DNA of 64,000 bases from an uncultured Desulfobulbus sp. (GTDB lineage: Bacteria > Desulfobacterota > Desulfobulbia > Desulfobulbales > Desulfobulbaceae). Shown here one piece after another: positions 18,068 to 26,537 of the stretch. The translations under genes and the position numbers were made by a program. A model generated the notes under the pieces. The model was not told where the DNA came from. It saw only the letters and a list, made by a program, of their open reading frames with translations, and made no database searches. Position 1 is the first letter of the stretch; each line of letters opens with the position of its first letter. The stretch covers positions 2,741,501 through 2,805,500 of the forward strand of contig NZ_OY762276.1 of NCBI RefSeq assembly GCF_963665445.1, in the 5' to 3' direction.

Positions 18068-19480
18068 CTAACGCCCCAGATGTTCAAGCACATTTCCATC
18101 CGGGCCGACCAGTTCCACCACCAGGGGCATGGAACCGACCGCATGCGTGGAACAGGAGAGGCAGGGATCAAAGGTGCGGATCACCGCTTCGATCCGGTTG
18201 AGCAGCCCTTCACGAAGGGTGGTACCGGTAAGGTAGTGTCGCGCCGCCTGAAGTATGCCACATTGCATGGCCAGGTTGTTGTGACCGGTGGCAATGACCA
18301 GGTTGACCCACTGGATCAAGCCGTCCTCGTTGACCCGGTAATGATGGATCAGGGTCCCGCGCGGGGCCTCGCTGACGCCTACGCCTTCGAGGTTGTTGAC
18401 CCCGGCTTCGGCCCGCACTCGCTGCTCGAGGATCTGCGGATCGGCAAGCAGCTGTTCGATCCGTTCCACCGCAAAGAGCATTTCAATCAAACGGGCGTAA
18501 TGTGAGTGAAACATGGCGAGCACCGGTCCGGAGGCCAACTGTTTGAACTGGACCAACTCCCCATCGGCCAGTTCGGTGCCGCAAGCAGAGGCGAGGTTGA
18601 GCCGGGCCAACGGCCCGACCCGGTACATGCCCTGCGGATAGCCAAGCGGCCGGTAGTAGGGGAACTTGAGATAGGTCCAGGGCTCCACCGCCTCACCTAT
18701 CACCTCCTGATAGGCGCCCGGCTCGCAGTCCTCCATGATCGGGTTTCCGGCGGCATCGATCATCCGCAGGCGCCCCTGATCGAGTTCAAGCGTACCCGCA
18801 TCGTTGGCCAGCCCCAAAAACATACTGGGGAAATGGGCAAAAACGCGAATATGCTCCTCGTGTTGGTCAAGGCTCTGCTTGAATCGGTCGAGGTGGGCGC
18901 AGATCAAGGTCTTGATCGCGGGCAGTTCCGCCAGGATGGTTTCGCGATGGGAGGAGCTCAGCGGCGCGTTGACTCCGCCGGGCACCACCCAGTTGGGGTG
19001 AATCCTCCGACCGCTGAGGCGCTCAATCGTCTGTTGGCCGAACTGACGAAGACGGATACCGTCGCGGGCAAGCTGCGGATCGGCGGCGACCAAACCGAAA
19101 AAGTTGCGTTGTTCCGGGGGATGATCCATGCCCAGGATGAGGTCCGGGGCGGAGAGGTAAAAAAAACTGAGCGCATGCGACTGAATCAGTTGCCCCAGGT
19201 TGAGCAGGCAGCGGAGTTTGACGGAGGTGGCCGGTATGGTGACCGCCAGCAGTTGGTCGCAGGCCCTGGCCGAGGCCAGCTGATGGCTGACCGGACAGAT
19301 GCCGCAGATACGGGCGGTGAGGGCCGGCATTTCAGCAAAGGGACGGCCGACCACGAACTGTTCGAATCCGCGCACCTGGGTGACCTGAAAACGGGCGTCC
19401 CGCACCTGGCCGGCATCGTCAAGAAAGAGACGGATGGCGGCGTGCCCTTCAATACGGGTGACCGGTTCTATGGTGATCAT
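18068..19480 (-). CDS. hoxH: NAD-coupled [NiFe]-hydrogenase large subunit HoxH
   Basis: Catalytic large subunit of a bidirectional (group 3d) hydrogenase. The proximal NiFe ligand motif RICGIC is at about residues 56-61 and the distal motif [12 protein letters not shown] near the C-terminus. Cleavage after the His, by an endopeptidase not encoded in this window, would remove the remaining tail of about 20 residues during maturation. The ATG at 19480 is preceded by AAGGAG and follows the hoxY stop by 10 nt. It is the last gene of hoxEFUYH. Confidence 0.95.
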   Translation of the reverse strand: MITIEPVTRIEGHAAIRLFLDDAGQVRDARFQVTQVRGFEQFVVGRPFAEMPALTARICGICPVSHQLASARACDQLLAVTIPATSVKLRCLLNLGQLIQSHALSFFYLSAPDLILGMDHPPEQRNFFGLVAADPQLARDGIRLRQFGQQTIERLSGRRIHPNWVVPGGVNAPLSSSHRETILAELPAIKTLICAHLDRFKQSLDQHEEHIRVFAHFPSMFLGLANDAGTLELDQGRLRMIDAAGNPIMEDCEPGAYQEVIGEAVEPWTYLKFPYYRPLGYPQGMYRVGPLARLNLASACGTELADGELVQFKQLASGPVLAMFHSHYARLIEMLFAVERIEQLLADPQILEQRVRAEAGVNNLEGVGVSEAPRGTLIHHYRVNEDGLIQWVNLVIATGHNNLAMQCGILQAARHYLTGTTLREGLLNRIEAVIRTFDPCLSCSTHAVGSMPLVVELVGPDGNVLEHLGR

Positions 19481-19490
19481 AGCAGGCTCC

Positions 19491-20021
19491 TTAGGCACCG
19501 AACCGGGGATCGGGCCGCAGGTCGGTGCTCCCGCTCAGCAGTCCGTTGAGGGCGTTGAACAGGGTTGCCGCATCGGGCGGGCAACCGGGGATAAAGAGGT
19601 CCACCGGCACGAAACGATGCAGCGGCAAGGCCCTCGCATACAAGGAAGGCAGGTCGCTACTCGGGATTTGCGCCTGCAGTGGCGCGCGATCCAGATACAC
19701 CTCTTGCAGCATGGCAGCGGCACCATGGACGTTGCGCATTGCCGGGATGTTGCCGGTGACCGCGCAGTCGCCCATGGCGATCAATAGCGTGCTGTGCCTT
19801 CGCGCAGATCGCAGGCGGGACTCATCGAGAGCGGAGGAGACCGCCCCCTCGATGCAGACCACATCCACCAGTTCGGGAAATTCCTTGGTATCCACCAGGG
19901 GGCTGTAGACTACCTCCACGTGCGCGGCCAATTCCAGCAACCGCTCGTCCGTATCCAGAAGCGACATGTGGCAGCCGGAGCAGCCATCCAGCCAGAGGGT
20001 GGCCAAGCGCACTTTGTTCAT
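19491..20021 (-). CDS. hoxY: [NiFe]-hydrogenase small subunit HoxY
   Basis: Small subunit of about 176 aa carrying the proximal [4Fe-4S] cluster. The cysteine motifs are LDGCSGCHMS near the start, MGDCAVTG in the middle and IPGCPPDA towards the end. The start is the ATG at 20021, after GGAGGAG and overlapping the hoxU stop by 4 nt; a longer frame is shadow. Electrons pass from HoxH through this subunit to HoxU/HoxF. Confidence 0.95.
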   Translation of the reverse strand: MNKVRLATLWLDGCSGCHMSLLDTDERLLELAAHVEVVYSPLVDTKEFPELVDVVCIEGAVSSALDESRLRSARRHSTLLIAMGDCAVTGNIPAMRNVHGAAAMLQEVYLDRAPLQAQIPSSDLPSLYARALPLHRFVPVDLFIPGCPPDAATLFNALNGLLSGSTDLRPDPRFGA

Positions 20022-20734
20022 TGCTTCTCCTCCGCACGATTGGCCACCAGATAGGGCAGCGTTAGCCGCTTCTTGCGCATCTCCGCAACCGAGGTGCCCT
20101 TTTCCGACAGGGCCCCGGTGGGGCAGACATGGACACACTTGCCGCAGCCGGTGCAGGTCGTGGAAGCCCCCCAGGGCGTATCCAGGTCGGCGACGATCAG
20201 GCTGCGGCGCCCCCGATTCTTGATATCCCAGGTGTGGGCCCCTTCAATCTCGCCGCAGACCCGCACGCAACGGGTGCAGAGCACACAGCGGTTGTGATCA
20301 AGCACGAAACGGCTGTGCGAGGCGTCGACCGCGAGACTCGGGTAGCAGCCGGGAAATTCGACATGATCGATCCCCAGCTCGCAGGCCAGTTCCTGCAGTT
20401 CGCAGTGGCCGTTGGCCACGCACACCGAGCAGACATGGTTGCGTTCGGCTAGGATCAACTGGACAATGGTGCGGCGGTAGCGTTGCAGGCGCTCCGATTG
20501 GGTGGTGACCACCATACCCTCGCGAATCGTGGTGACGCAGGCGGGATGCAGCTTGGGGCTGCCCTCGATCTCGACCATGCACAGCCGGCAGGAACCCACC
20601 GCGGAAAGCCCCTCCAGATAACAGAGGGTGGGAATGGCGATACCGTGTTCGCGGGCCACCTGGAGAATGGTTTCCGTGGCCAAACCACTGAGGTGCTGTC
20701 CATCGATGGTCAGGGTGAGGATCGTTGCACTCAT
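20018..20734 (-). CDS. hoxU: Hydrogenase diaphorase subunit HoxU
   Basis: Protein of 238 aa homologous to the N-terminal part of NuoG. It has a plant-type [2Fe-2S] domain (PTLCYLEGLSAVGSCRLCMVE), the His-ligated cluster region (NHVCSVCVANGHCELQELA) and two [4Fe-4S] ferredoxin motifs (CVLCTRCVRVCGE and CTGCGKCVHVCPTGA). It relays electrons between the HoxY/HoxH hydrogenase and the HoxF/HoxE diaphorase. 4-nt overlaps on both sides show tight translational coupling. Confidence 0.95.
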   Translation of the reverse strand: MSATILTLTIDGQHLSGLATETILQVAREHGIAIPTLCYLEGLSAVGSCRLCMVEIEGSPKLHPACVTTIREGMVVTTQSERLQRYRRTIVQLILAERNHVCSVCVANGHCELQELACELGIDHVEFPGCYPSLAVDASHSRFVLDHNRCVLCTRCVRVCGEIEGAHTWDIKNRGRRSLIVADLDTPWGASTTCTGCGKCVHVCPTGALSEKGTSVAEMRKKRLTLPYLVANRAEEKQ

Positions 20735-22347
20735 GGCCTCACCTCCCCTTCGGCATCATCCGCCACCATTCGATCAAGGTATTCCTGGCGGAAAGAGCGC
20801 AGCGAACTCAACACCGGATTGGGTGCCGACTGGCCCAAACCGCAGAGGCTGGCATTCTTCATCAGGTCGCAGAGTTCCTCCAACTGGGTTAGATCGCGGG
20901 CAATGGCACGCCGCTCCTGGAAGCGGGTGAGGAGCCGATGGATCTGGACGGTACCGGTCCGGCAGGGCACGCATTTGCCGCAGGACTCCTCCATGCAGAA
21001 TTCCATGAAATACTTGACCACATCGATCATGCTCGAGGTTTCGTCAATGACGATCATACCGCCCGAGCCCATGATCGAGCCTAAACCGCTCAAACTTTCG
21101 TAACTCACCAGGGCATCGAGGAATTCCGCAGGAATGCAGCCACCCGAAGGACCACCGGTCTGCACCCCCTTGAAGGCATGGCCATCGGCAATGCCGCCGC
21201 CGATATCGAAGATGATTTCGCGCAGGCTCATGCCCATGGGCACCTCCACCAACCCCGCATTGCGAATCTTTCCGGTCAGGGCAAAGACCTTGGTGCCCCT
21301 GCTCTGCTCGGTGCCGATGGCGGCAAACCATTGGGACCCGTTGCGAATGATCGGCGGGATGTTGGCATAGGTCTCGACATTGTTGATCAGGGTTGGGCAG
21401 CCCCAGAGTCCCTTCTCCGCCGGATAGGGCGGCCTGGGCCGGGGCGTGCCGCGCCGACCTTCGACCGAGGCGATGAGGGCGGTCTCCTCGCCGCAGACAA
21501 AGGCGCCGGCACCGAGCCGGACTTGGAGGGAGCACTCGAAGCTGGTCCCGCAGATTCCATGGCCGAGCAAATTTTTCTTTTCGGCCTCGCGAATGGCCAG
21601 ATGCAATCGCTTGACCGCCAGGGGATATTCCGCCCGGACGTAGAAGTAGCCCCGGTTTGCCCCCACCGCATAGGCGGCGATGAGCATCCCCTCGAGAACG
21701 GCGTGGGGCGTGCTCTCGAGGATGGACCGGTCCATGAAGGCGCCGGGATCCCCCTCGTCGCCGTTACATATCAGGTACTTTTTCTCTCCTGCGGCCTTGG
21801 CCACGGTGGCCCATTTGAGTCCGGTGGGGTACCCGGCACCGCCACGGCCTCGCAGGCCGCTCTCCTGAATGGTGCGGATAACCTCACCGGGCCGCATGGA
21901 GGTCAGTACGCCCACCAACCCACCATAGCCGCCGGCGGCAATATAATCGTCGATGCTTTCCGGATCTATCCGGCCGGAGAGGGCCAACACGTTCTTGACC
22001 TGCCGGGTGAAAAAAGGTAGATCCGGGGACACCAGCAACCGTGGAATCGGTTCCTTGCCCAAGGCCTCAATAATCTCTTCCGCATCCTCCGGATCTACAT
22101 GGCTGTAGGTGATCTCCCCGGGCTGGACGAGAACGATCGGTCCCAGGGCGCACAACCCCATGCACCCGGCCTTACGCACCAGCACCTCGTGTTCCAGGTG
22201 GCGTTCGCCCACGACCCGGCACAGGGCCGCATGGATCGCCTCGTTCTCCGGGCAGCCCAATCCGGCACAGACGAAGATATGGTGGCCAAACCCATCGAGA
22301 TGCGCTCGATGGGCATGAGCAAGGTGGTTGAGTTCTTCACGATTCAT
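20731..22347 (-). CDS. hoxF: NAD(H)-binding diaphorase subunit HoxF
   Basis: Protein of about 538 aa. An N-terminal thioredoxin-like [2Fe-2S] domain (FVCAGLGCPENE and RKAGCMGLCALGP) is fused to the NuoF-like core with the FMN/NADH region (GLRGRGGAGYPTGLKW, CNGDEGDPGAFMDR) and a terminal [4Fe-4S] motif (EESCGKCVPCRTG). It oxidises or reduces NAD. ATG at 22347 follows GGGAG and overlaps the hoxE stop by 11 nt. Confidence 0.95.
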   Translation of the reverse strand: MNREELNHLAHAHRAHLDGFGHHIFVCAGLGCPENEAIHAALCRVVGERHLEHEVLVRKAGCMGLCALGPIVLVQPGEITYSHVDPEDAEEIIEALGKEPIPRLLVSPDLPFFTRQVKNVLALSGRIDPESIDDYIAAGGYGGLVGVLTSMRPGEVIRTIQESGLRGRGGAGYPTGLKWATVAKAAGEKKYLICNGDEGDPGAFMDRSILESTPHAVLEGMLIAAYAVGANRGYFYVRAEYPLAVKRLHLAIREAEKKNLLGHGICGTSFECSLQVRLGAGAFVCGEETALIASVEGRRGTPRPRPPYPAEKGLWGCPTLINNVETYANIPPIIRNGSQWFAAIGTEQSRGTKVFALTGKIRNAGLVEVPMGMSLREIIFDIGGGIADGHAFKGVQTGGPSGGCIPAEFLDALVSYESLSGLGSIMGSGGMIVIDETSSMIDVVKYFMEFCMEESCGKCVPCRTGTVQIHRLLTRFQERRAIARDLTQLEELCDLMKNASLCGLGQSAPNPVLSSLRSFRQEYLDRMVADDAEGEVRP

Positions 22348-22840
22348 CGTCGAGCCACTCCCTGATGATGGCGGTTGCTTCCGCAAAGCTCTTCTTGCCG
22401 ATAAGCCTGTTGTCCGTCAAAAACACCGGGGCCAGTGCACAGGCGCCGACGCAACGGACTTCAACCAGAGAAAGACGATTATCCGTGGTTGTCCCGCCTG
22501 GGGCGAGGTGATACCGTTCCTCCATCCAGTCCAGGAGCCTGTCGTTGCCCTTGAGGTGACAGGCGGTGCCGGTGCAGACGGCCAGGGTATGCTCCCCTTT
22601 GGGTTTGAGTGTGAAATGATTGTAGAAAGTGGCCACACCAAACACCTTGGCCGGCGGCAGGTGGAGCCGGGCGGCGATGTAGCTGAGCGTGGTCTTTTCG
22701 AGGAATCCAAAGGCGCCCTGGGCGGCGTGCAGGGTCTCGATCAACGCGGAGGGTTGGTTATCGAGCCGTTGCATGACCCGGTCGACAAGGTGCCAACGGG
22801 TCTCATCGCTTGGTGGTGTAGGACGGGGAGAAGCGGGCAT
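22337..22840 (-). CDS. hoxE: Hydrogenase diaphorase subunit HoxE
   Basis: NuoE-like subunit of about 167 aa, first gene of hoxEFUYH. The thioredoxin-like [2Fe-2S] ligands are in CTGTACHLKG and VRCVGACALAPVF. The start is the ATG at 22840 after GGAGGTGA. With HoxF it forms the NAD-active module. No hyp, hoxW or other maturation gene follows in the window, so these must be elsewhere in the genome. Confidence 0.94.
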   Translation of the reverse strand: MPASPRPTPPSDETRWHLVDRVMQRLDNQPSALIETLHAAQGAFGFLEKTTLSYIAARLHLPPAKVFGVATFYNHFTLKPKGEHTLAVCTGTACHLKGNDRLLDWMEERYHLAPGGTTTDNRLSLVEVRCVGACALAPVFLTDNRLIGKKSFAEATAIIREWLDDES

Positions 22841-22882
22841 GAACGTCACCTCCAATTCTTGAACAAGGAGGAACACGGTTTC

Positions 22883-22917
22883 TTGCATTTACCCCGAGTT
22901 TTTGCAGAAATGCAACC
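22883..22917 (-). promoter_or_regulatory. Inverted repeat and possible sigma-54 site upstream of hoxE
   Basis: TTGCATTT (22883-22890) and AAATGCAA (22908-22915) form a perfect inverted repeat. Read on the minus strand, AGGTTGCATTTCTGCA has GG and GC separated by 10 nt (GG at 22916-22917, GC at 22904-22905), the spacing of a -24/-12 promoter, although the flanking bases differ from consensus. It would place transcription start about 50 nt ahead of hoxE. Confidence 0.35.
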
Positions 22918-23109
22918 TTTAAAACGGAGTAGAAGAACAACATCCCCTCCCCCGAGGGCCTCGCCTGACCCATGTAATCGATCGCCCCCCTGATTGCTGC
23001 ATCCCCCGCGCTAAGGATTGACCGGACGCCGTATCGTGGTACACTTGCACCACATGCACTCGTGGATAAATAATCAGCCTTCGACCTCTCTCCCTCTCTT
23101 CACGGATTT

Positions 23110-24438
23110 ATGGCCAGATCTCGCCCCCTCACCTTGACAACCTTTGTCTATCGGACCCTGACCCTGCGCCTGAGCTTGATGGCTCTTGCGATCGGCCTCT
23201 TGACCGCAGCTGCCGTCTTTTTTTCCGAACGGCACAACCTACAGACACAGGTGGTGGATGATGCGCGCAGGGAAGTTCGCCTCTTGACCCAACGCACCAT
23301 GGGGCTTGTTCGGGAACAGGGGCTAAAACCGCGCGAGGCCTTACATCGGGCATTTCAAGATCGACTTTCGCTTGCGGTCAACCCCAAAAACGGTCGATTT
23401 GTCTACGTCGATTTTTTTCAACCCGGCACCAGGGACAACGAGGAACATTGTGACGCCACCTATCCCCTGATCGACCAGGTGGCCCGCTTCGCCCGTGACC
23501 AGTTGCCTCTGGTCCGGGTCCCGGACGAACATGCGGAAACGGTGTTGATTGCAAACCGACTTCATATCTGGATGATCATGCCGCTGATGGACCCCTCAAC
23601 CCCGACATCGCCCGCGGCCCTGACAGTTTTTGCCCCTTCCGCAAAAACCCTGGAGGCCATCAGTGCAAAACTGCGACGCAGCGTACTGCTGGCCTTGCTG
23701 ATCGTCGGGGCCACCAGCCTGATCCTCTATCCGGTTATCCTCCAGTTGGTGCGCAAGCTGGGCCAGTTTTCCCATAACCTGCTCGAGGCCAATCTCGGTA
23801 CCCTCACCCTGCTGGCCAGCGCCATTGCCAAACGCGACAGCGACACCGATATTCACAATTTCCGGGTGACCCTCTACGCGGTCCGCCTGGCCGAGGCTTT
23901 GCATCTGGACAACGGAGCCATCCAGACCATTATCAAGGGGGCCTTTCTCCATGACGTCGGCAAGATCGGCATTCGCGACGAGATCCTCCTCAAGCCGGGC
24001 AAGCTGGATCAGGAAGAATTTTCCGAGATGCAGGAACACGTCCAATTCGGGCTTGATATCATCAGCAACTCCCAATGGCTGGGCGACGCGGCCGAGATCG
24101 TCGGCAACCACCATGAAAAATTCGACGGCAACGGCTATCCCCAGGGGAAAAAGGGGGACGGGATTCCGCTGGCCGCCCGCATCTTCGCGGTGGTGGACGT
24201 TTTCGATGCGCTCAGCTCCAAACGGCCCTACAAGGAGCCGCTTTCCTATGCAGCCACCATGGAACTGATCGACCGGGGACGCGGCCATCAGTTCGACCCG
24301 GCCATTGTCGATACCTTTGCCACCATTGCACCGGCACTGTACCGCAACTATGCCGGTCGCGACGACCACAACCTGCGCCAGGAACTGCAGGCGCTCATTG
24401 CCCGCTATTTCAGCCAGGGCGAGATTATTCTCGATTAA
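23110..24438 (+). CDS. Membrane-anchored HD-GYP protein
   Basis: Protein of 442 aa. One transmembrane helix near residues 18-38 and a second near 195-215 flank a periplasmic region of about 150 aa that resembles a double-strand sensor but has no recognised signature. The HD-GYP domain (about 235-420) is complete, with FLHDVGKIGIRDEIL and NHHEKFDGNGYPQG. It is probably a c-di-GMP phosphodiesterase. It diverges from hoxE, sharing a 270-nt intergenic region. Confidence 0.9.
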   Translation: MARSRPLTLTTFVYRTLTLRLSLMALAIGLLTAAAVFFSERHNLQTQVVDDARREVRLLTQRTMGLVREQGLKPREALHRAFQDRLSLAVNPKNGRFVYVDFFQPGTRDNEEHCDATYPLIDQVARFARDQLPLVRVPDEHAETVLIANRLHIWMIMPLMDPSTPTSPAALTVFAPSAKTLEAISAKLRRSVLLALLIVGATSLILYPVILQLVRKLGQFSHNLLEANLGTLTLLASAIAKRDSDTDIHNFRVTLYAVRLAEALHLDNGAIQTIIKGAFLHDVGKIGIRDEILLKPGKLDQEEFSEMQEHVQFGLDIISNSQWLGDAAEIVGNHHEKFDGNGYPQGKKGDGIPLAARIFAVVDVFDALSSKRPYKEPLSYAATMELIDRGRGHQFDPAIVDTFATIAPALYRNYAGRDDHNLRQELQALIARYFSQGEIILD

Positions 24439-24479
24439 ACGAGAGCGCGAACACAGCTTCCCGCAGACAAGGAGAACAG

Positions 24480-24922
24480 ATGCGATATACCACAGCAGAA
24501 CCGGGACGGGTCTTCGTCCTCCGCCTGGAAGACGGCGAGATAGTCCACGAGGTGATCGAAAAATTTGCCGATGAACAGCGGATCGATGCCGCCTCGCTTA
24601 TCATCGTGGGCGGGGCCGATGACGGCAGCCGGTTGGTGGTCGGTCCGGCCGAGGATCGCGGCTTGCCGCTGGAACCGATGCAGCAGACCCTGCACCACGT
24701 ACATGAGGTCACCGGTACCGGCACCCTGTTCCGCGATACGGACGGCGTTCCTCTGGTCCATTGCACTTGGCCTGCGGCCGCAACACCGGCACCATTGTCG
24801 GCTGTATTCGCGAAGGGGTGCGGGTCTGGCATGTGATGGAGGTGGTGATTCACGAACTGAAAAACTGCACCGCAAGACGAAAAATTGAAGCGCCTCTTGG
24901 TTTGAAACTGCTCGCTCCATGA
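24480..24922 (+). pseudogene. PPC/DUF296 DNA-binding-like protein, frameshifted
   Basis: The first 95 residues (RVFVLRLEDGEIVHEVIEKFADEQ, then LIIVGGADDGSRLVVGP) match a PPC/DUF296 domain. The frame then reads VHCTWPAAATP and stops at 24836. Shifting by one base at about 24762 restores HLACGRNTGTIVGCIREGVRVW and VMEVVIHELKN, ending at 24922. The family motif HxHxACGR implies loss of one C after GTCCAT. The product would normally bind DNA or a ligand. A sequencing error is the alternative to true decay. Confidence 0.75.
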
Positions 24923-25590
24923 GGGAGGCGGCAACTTGGGAAGCCATGTTCCTTGGAAAAACGAGAGCATGGACCACTGTCACCATCGACCGCTCCAGGG
25001 AGACCTGAAGCGGTCGATGATCTCGCCGGGTATCGTCCGAGCACCCGGACCGAAATCACCTCCATATATTGGATCGCGATAGTATCGCCCACCTTGACTC
25101 GATCAAGGTTTTCCGGATTCTCCACACTAACCCTGACAAGGGAATTGTCTGCCAGGCGCAGCTTGGCGCTGGCCGTGTCCTTATCCAACTCGAGAATGGT
25201 GGCGGTGAGGTTGCTCTCGCTGACCTCCACCGCCCCCGGGGTTTCACCGGGGGCTGCCTTGACCAGGATGGAACTGGTATCTTGCCGTTTCTCACCGCGG
25301 TCGGCCAGACGCACTTTGAGGATTTCCGAATAGGTCACCTCCACCCTATCCCCTTTTTTCACCTTGTCCAGATTCTCGGCCTGGTCCCCGACGTACACCG
25401 TGAACAGCTGGCCTTCAAGATTGCGCAGGGTCACCATTTTGTCGGCCAGGTTGACCCGTTCGACAATGTCAACCGAGGTGGTGCTGGTGTTGCGCTCGAC
25501 ATCGAGCGGGGACGGGGACTTTGTCCCGGTACAAGAGATGAGCGATGACGAGACAAGCAGCATAAGACAAAGGGCGATCAACTGTTGCAT
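24850..25590 (-). CDS. Putative lipoprotein with two ~75-aa repeats
   Basis: Starts with a lipoprotein signal (CLMLLVSSSLISC, cleavage before the Cys near residue 20) after a strong GGAGG site at ATG 25590. Two similar beta-rich units follow (about residues 38-100 and 120-175), each with a strand like KMVTLRNLEG or ATAKLRLADN and ending NLDKVKKGDRVEVTYSE / NLDRVKVGDTIAIQYME. The last 60 residues differ in composition and run into the convergent PPC gene, so the original stop may have been lost. Function unknown; probably anchored in a membrane facing the periplasm. Confidence 0.7.
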   Translation of the reverse strand: MQQLIALCLMLLVSSSLISCTGTKSPSPLDVERNTSTTSVDIVERVNLADKMVTLRNLEGQLFTVYVGDQAENLDKVKKGDRVEVTYSEILKVRLADRGEKRQDTSSILVKAAPGETPGAVEVSESNLTATILELDKDTASAKLRLADNSLVRVSVENPENLDRVKVGDTIAIQYMEVISVRVLGRYPARSSTASGLPGAVDGDSGPCSRFSKEHGFPSCRLPHGASSFKPRGASIFRLAVQFFSS

Positions 25591-25651
25591 AGATTCCTCC
25601 GGTGGATAAAAAAGGTCCTTTTTAGGGGAGTTGTGAGAAATGAGGGCCAGA

Positions 25652-26464
25652 TCAGCTCCCCTGCGGTTTGGGGACAACGGACGGGTCGGTTGGAGTTTGC
25701 TCACCTCTCTCCCGACGTATGGGTGCGGGCCGGGTCGCCCAGCCGCCGCCCATGGCCTTGTAGAGGTCGATCAGCGACTGATGGAGCGCAGCCTGGGTCT
25801 GGGTAGAGGCAAGCCGGGCATTGAACAGGCTCCGCTCGGCATCGAGCACGGAGAGATAATCGGCATAGCCGTTTTCATAGCGGAGCCGGGCGATCTCGGC
25901 ATACTGACGCAGCGAATCGACCTGACGCTTTTGCGCGGCCAGTTGCTTTTGGGTGAACAGGTGTCCGGCCAGGGCATCGTCGACCTCGCGAAATCCGTTC
26001 TCAATGGCCTTGCGATAGCTGAGCAGCGCCTGTTGACGGAGGGCCTCGGCCGCCTCGACGTTGCCGGCAATTTTACCGGCGGTGAAGATGGGCACGGTGA
26101 GGGGGGCGCTGAACTGCCAGGTCTTGGCCGGTCCCGCAAACAGATCGCCGAGATCGCCACTGGCCGAACCAAGGGCGCCGGTCAGGGAGATGCTCGGGAA
26201 GTAGGCGGCCCGGGCCACGCCGATCTGGGCATTGGCGGCGATCAGGTTCTGTTCCGCCTGGCGGATATCCGGCCGCCGCTCCAGAAGCGTGGAAGGCATG
26301 CCGGCGACAATGGCAGGAGCCACCAGCTGATCAATGGTTTTTCCGCGGGCTATGGGTCCCGGGTTGCGCCCCAGGAGGGTGCTGAGACCGTTTTCCTGGA
26401 GCACCACTGCCTTTTCCAGGCTGGGAATGCTGGCCAGGCTTAAGTTTGCGGGTTGTAGGCACAT
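25652..26464 (-). pseudogene. 5'-truncated outer membrane efflux protein (NodT/OprM type)
   Basis: C-terminal 60 percent of an RND-type outer membrane factor: SLEKAVVLQENGLSTLLGRNPGP, the family signature STLLERRPDIRQAEQNLIAANAQIG, GAARAAYFPSISLTG-like strand, then helices ending in SLIDLYKAMGGGW. The N-terminal part (signal peptide and first helical repeat) is absent; sequence similarity ends near 26460, about 75 nt before the IS element. The missing part was not found beyond the IS at 28300-28740. No pump genes are adjacent, so the locus has been eroded. Confidence 0.8.
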
Positions 26465-26537
26465 TTTAGTGCAGTGTTGAAAAATTTATCACGAAATTTC
26501 AGCGATATATAATTTTCCGCGTGGTGAAAATCTCAAA

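Noticed and set aside
22883..22917. Confident sigma-54 promoter of hoxE
   Set aside because: Only GG/GC spacing fits; flanking bases differ from consensus, so it is listed at low confidence.
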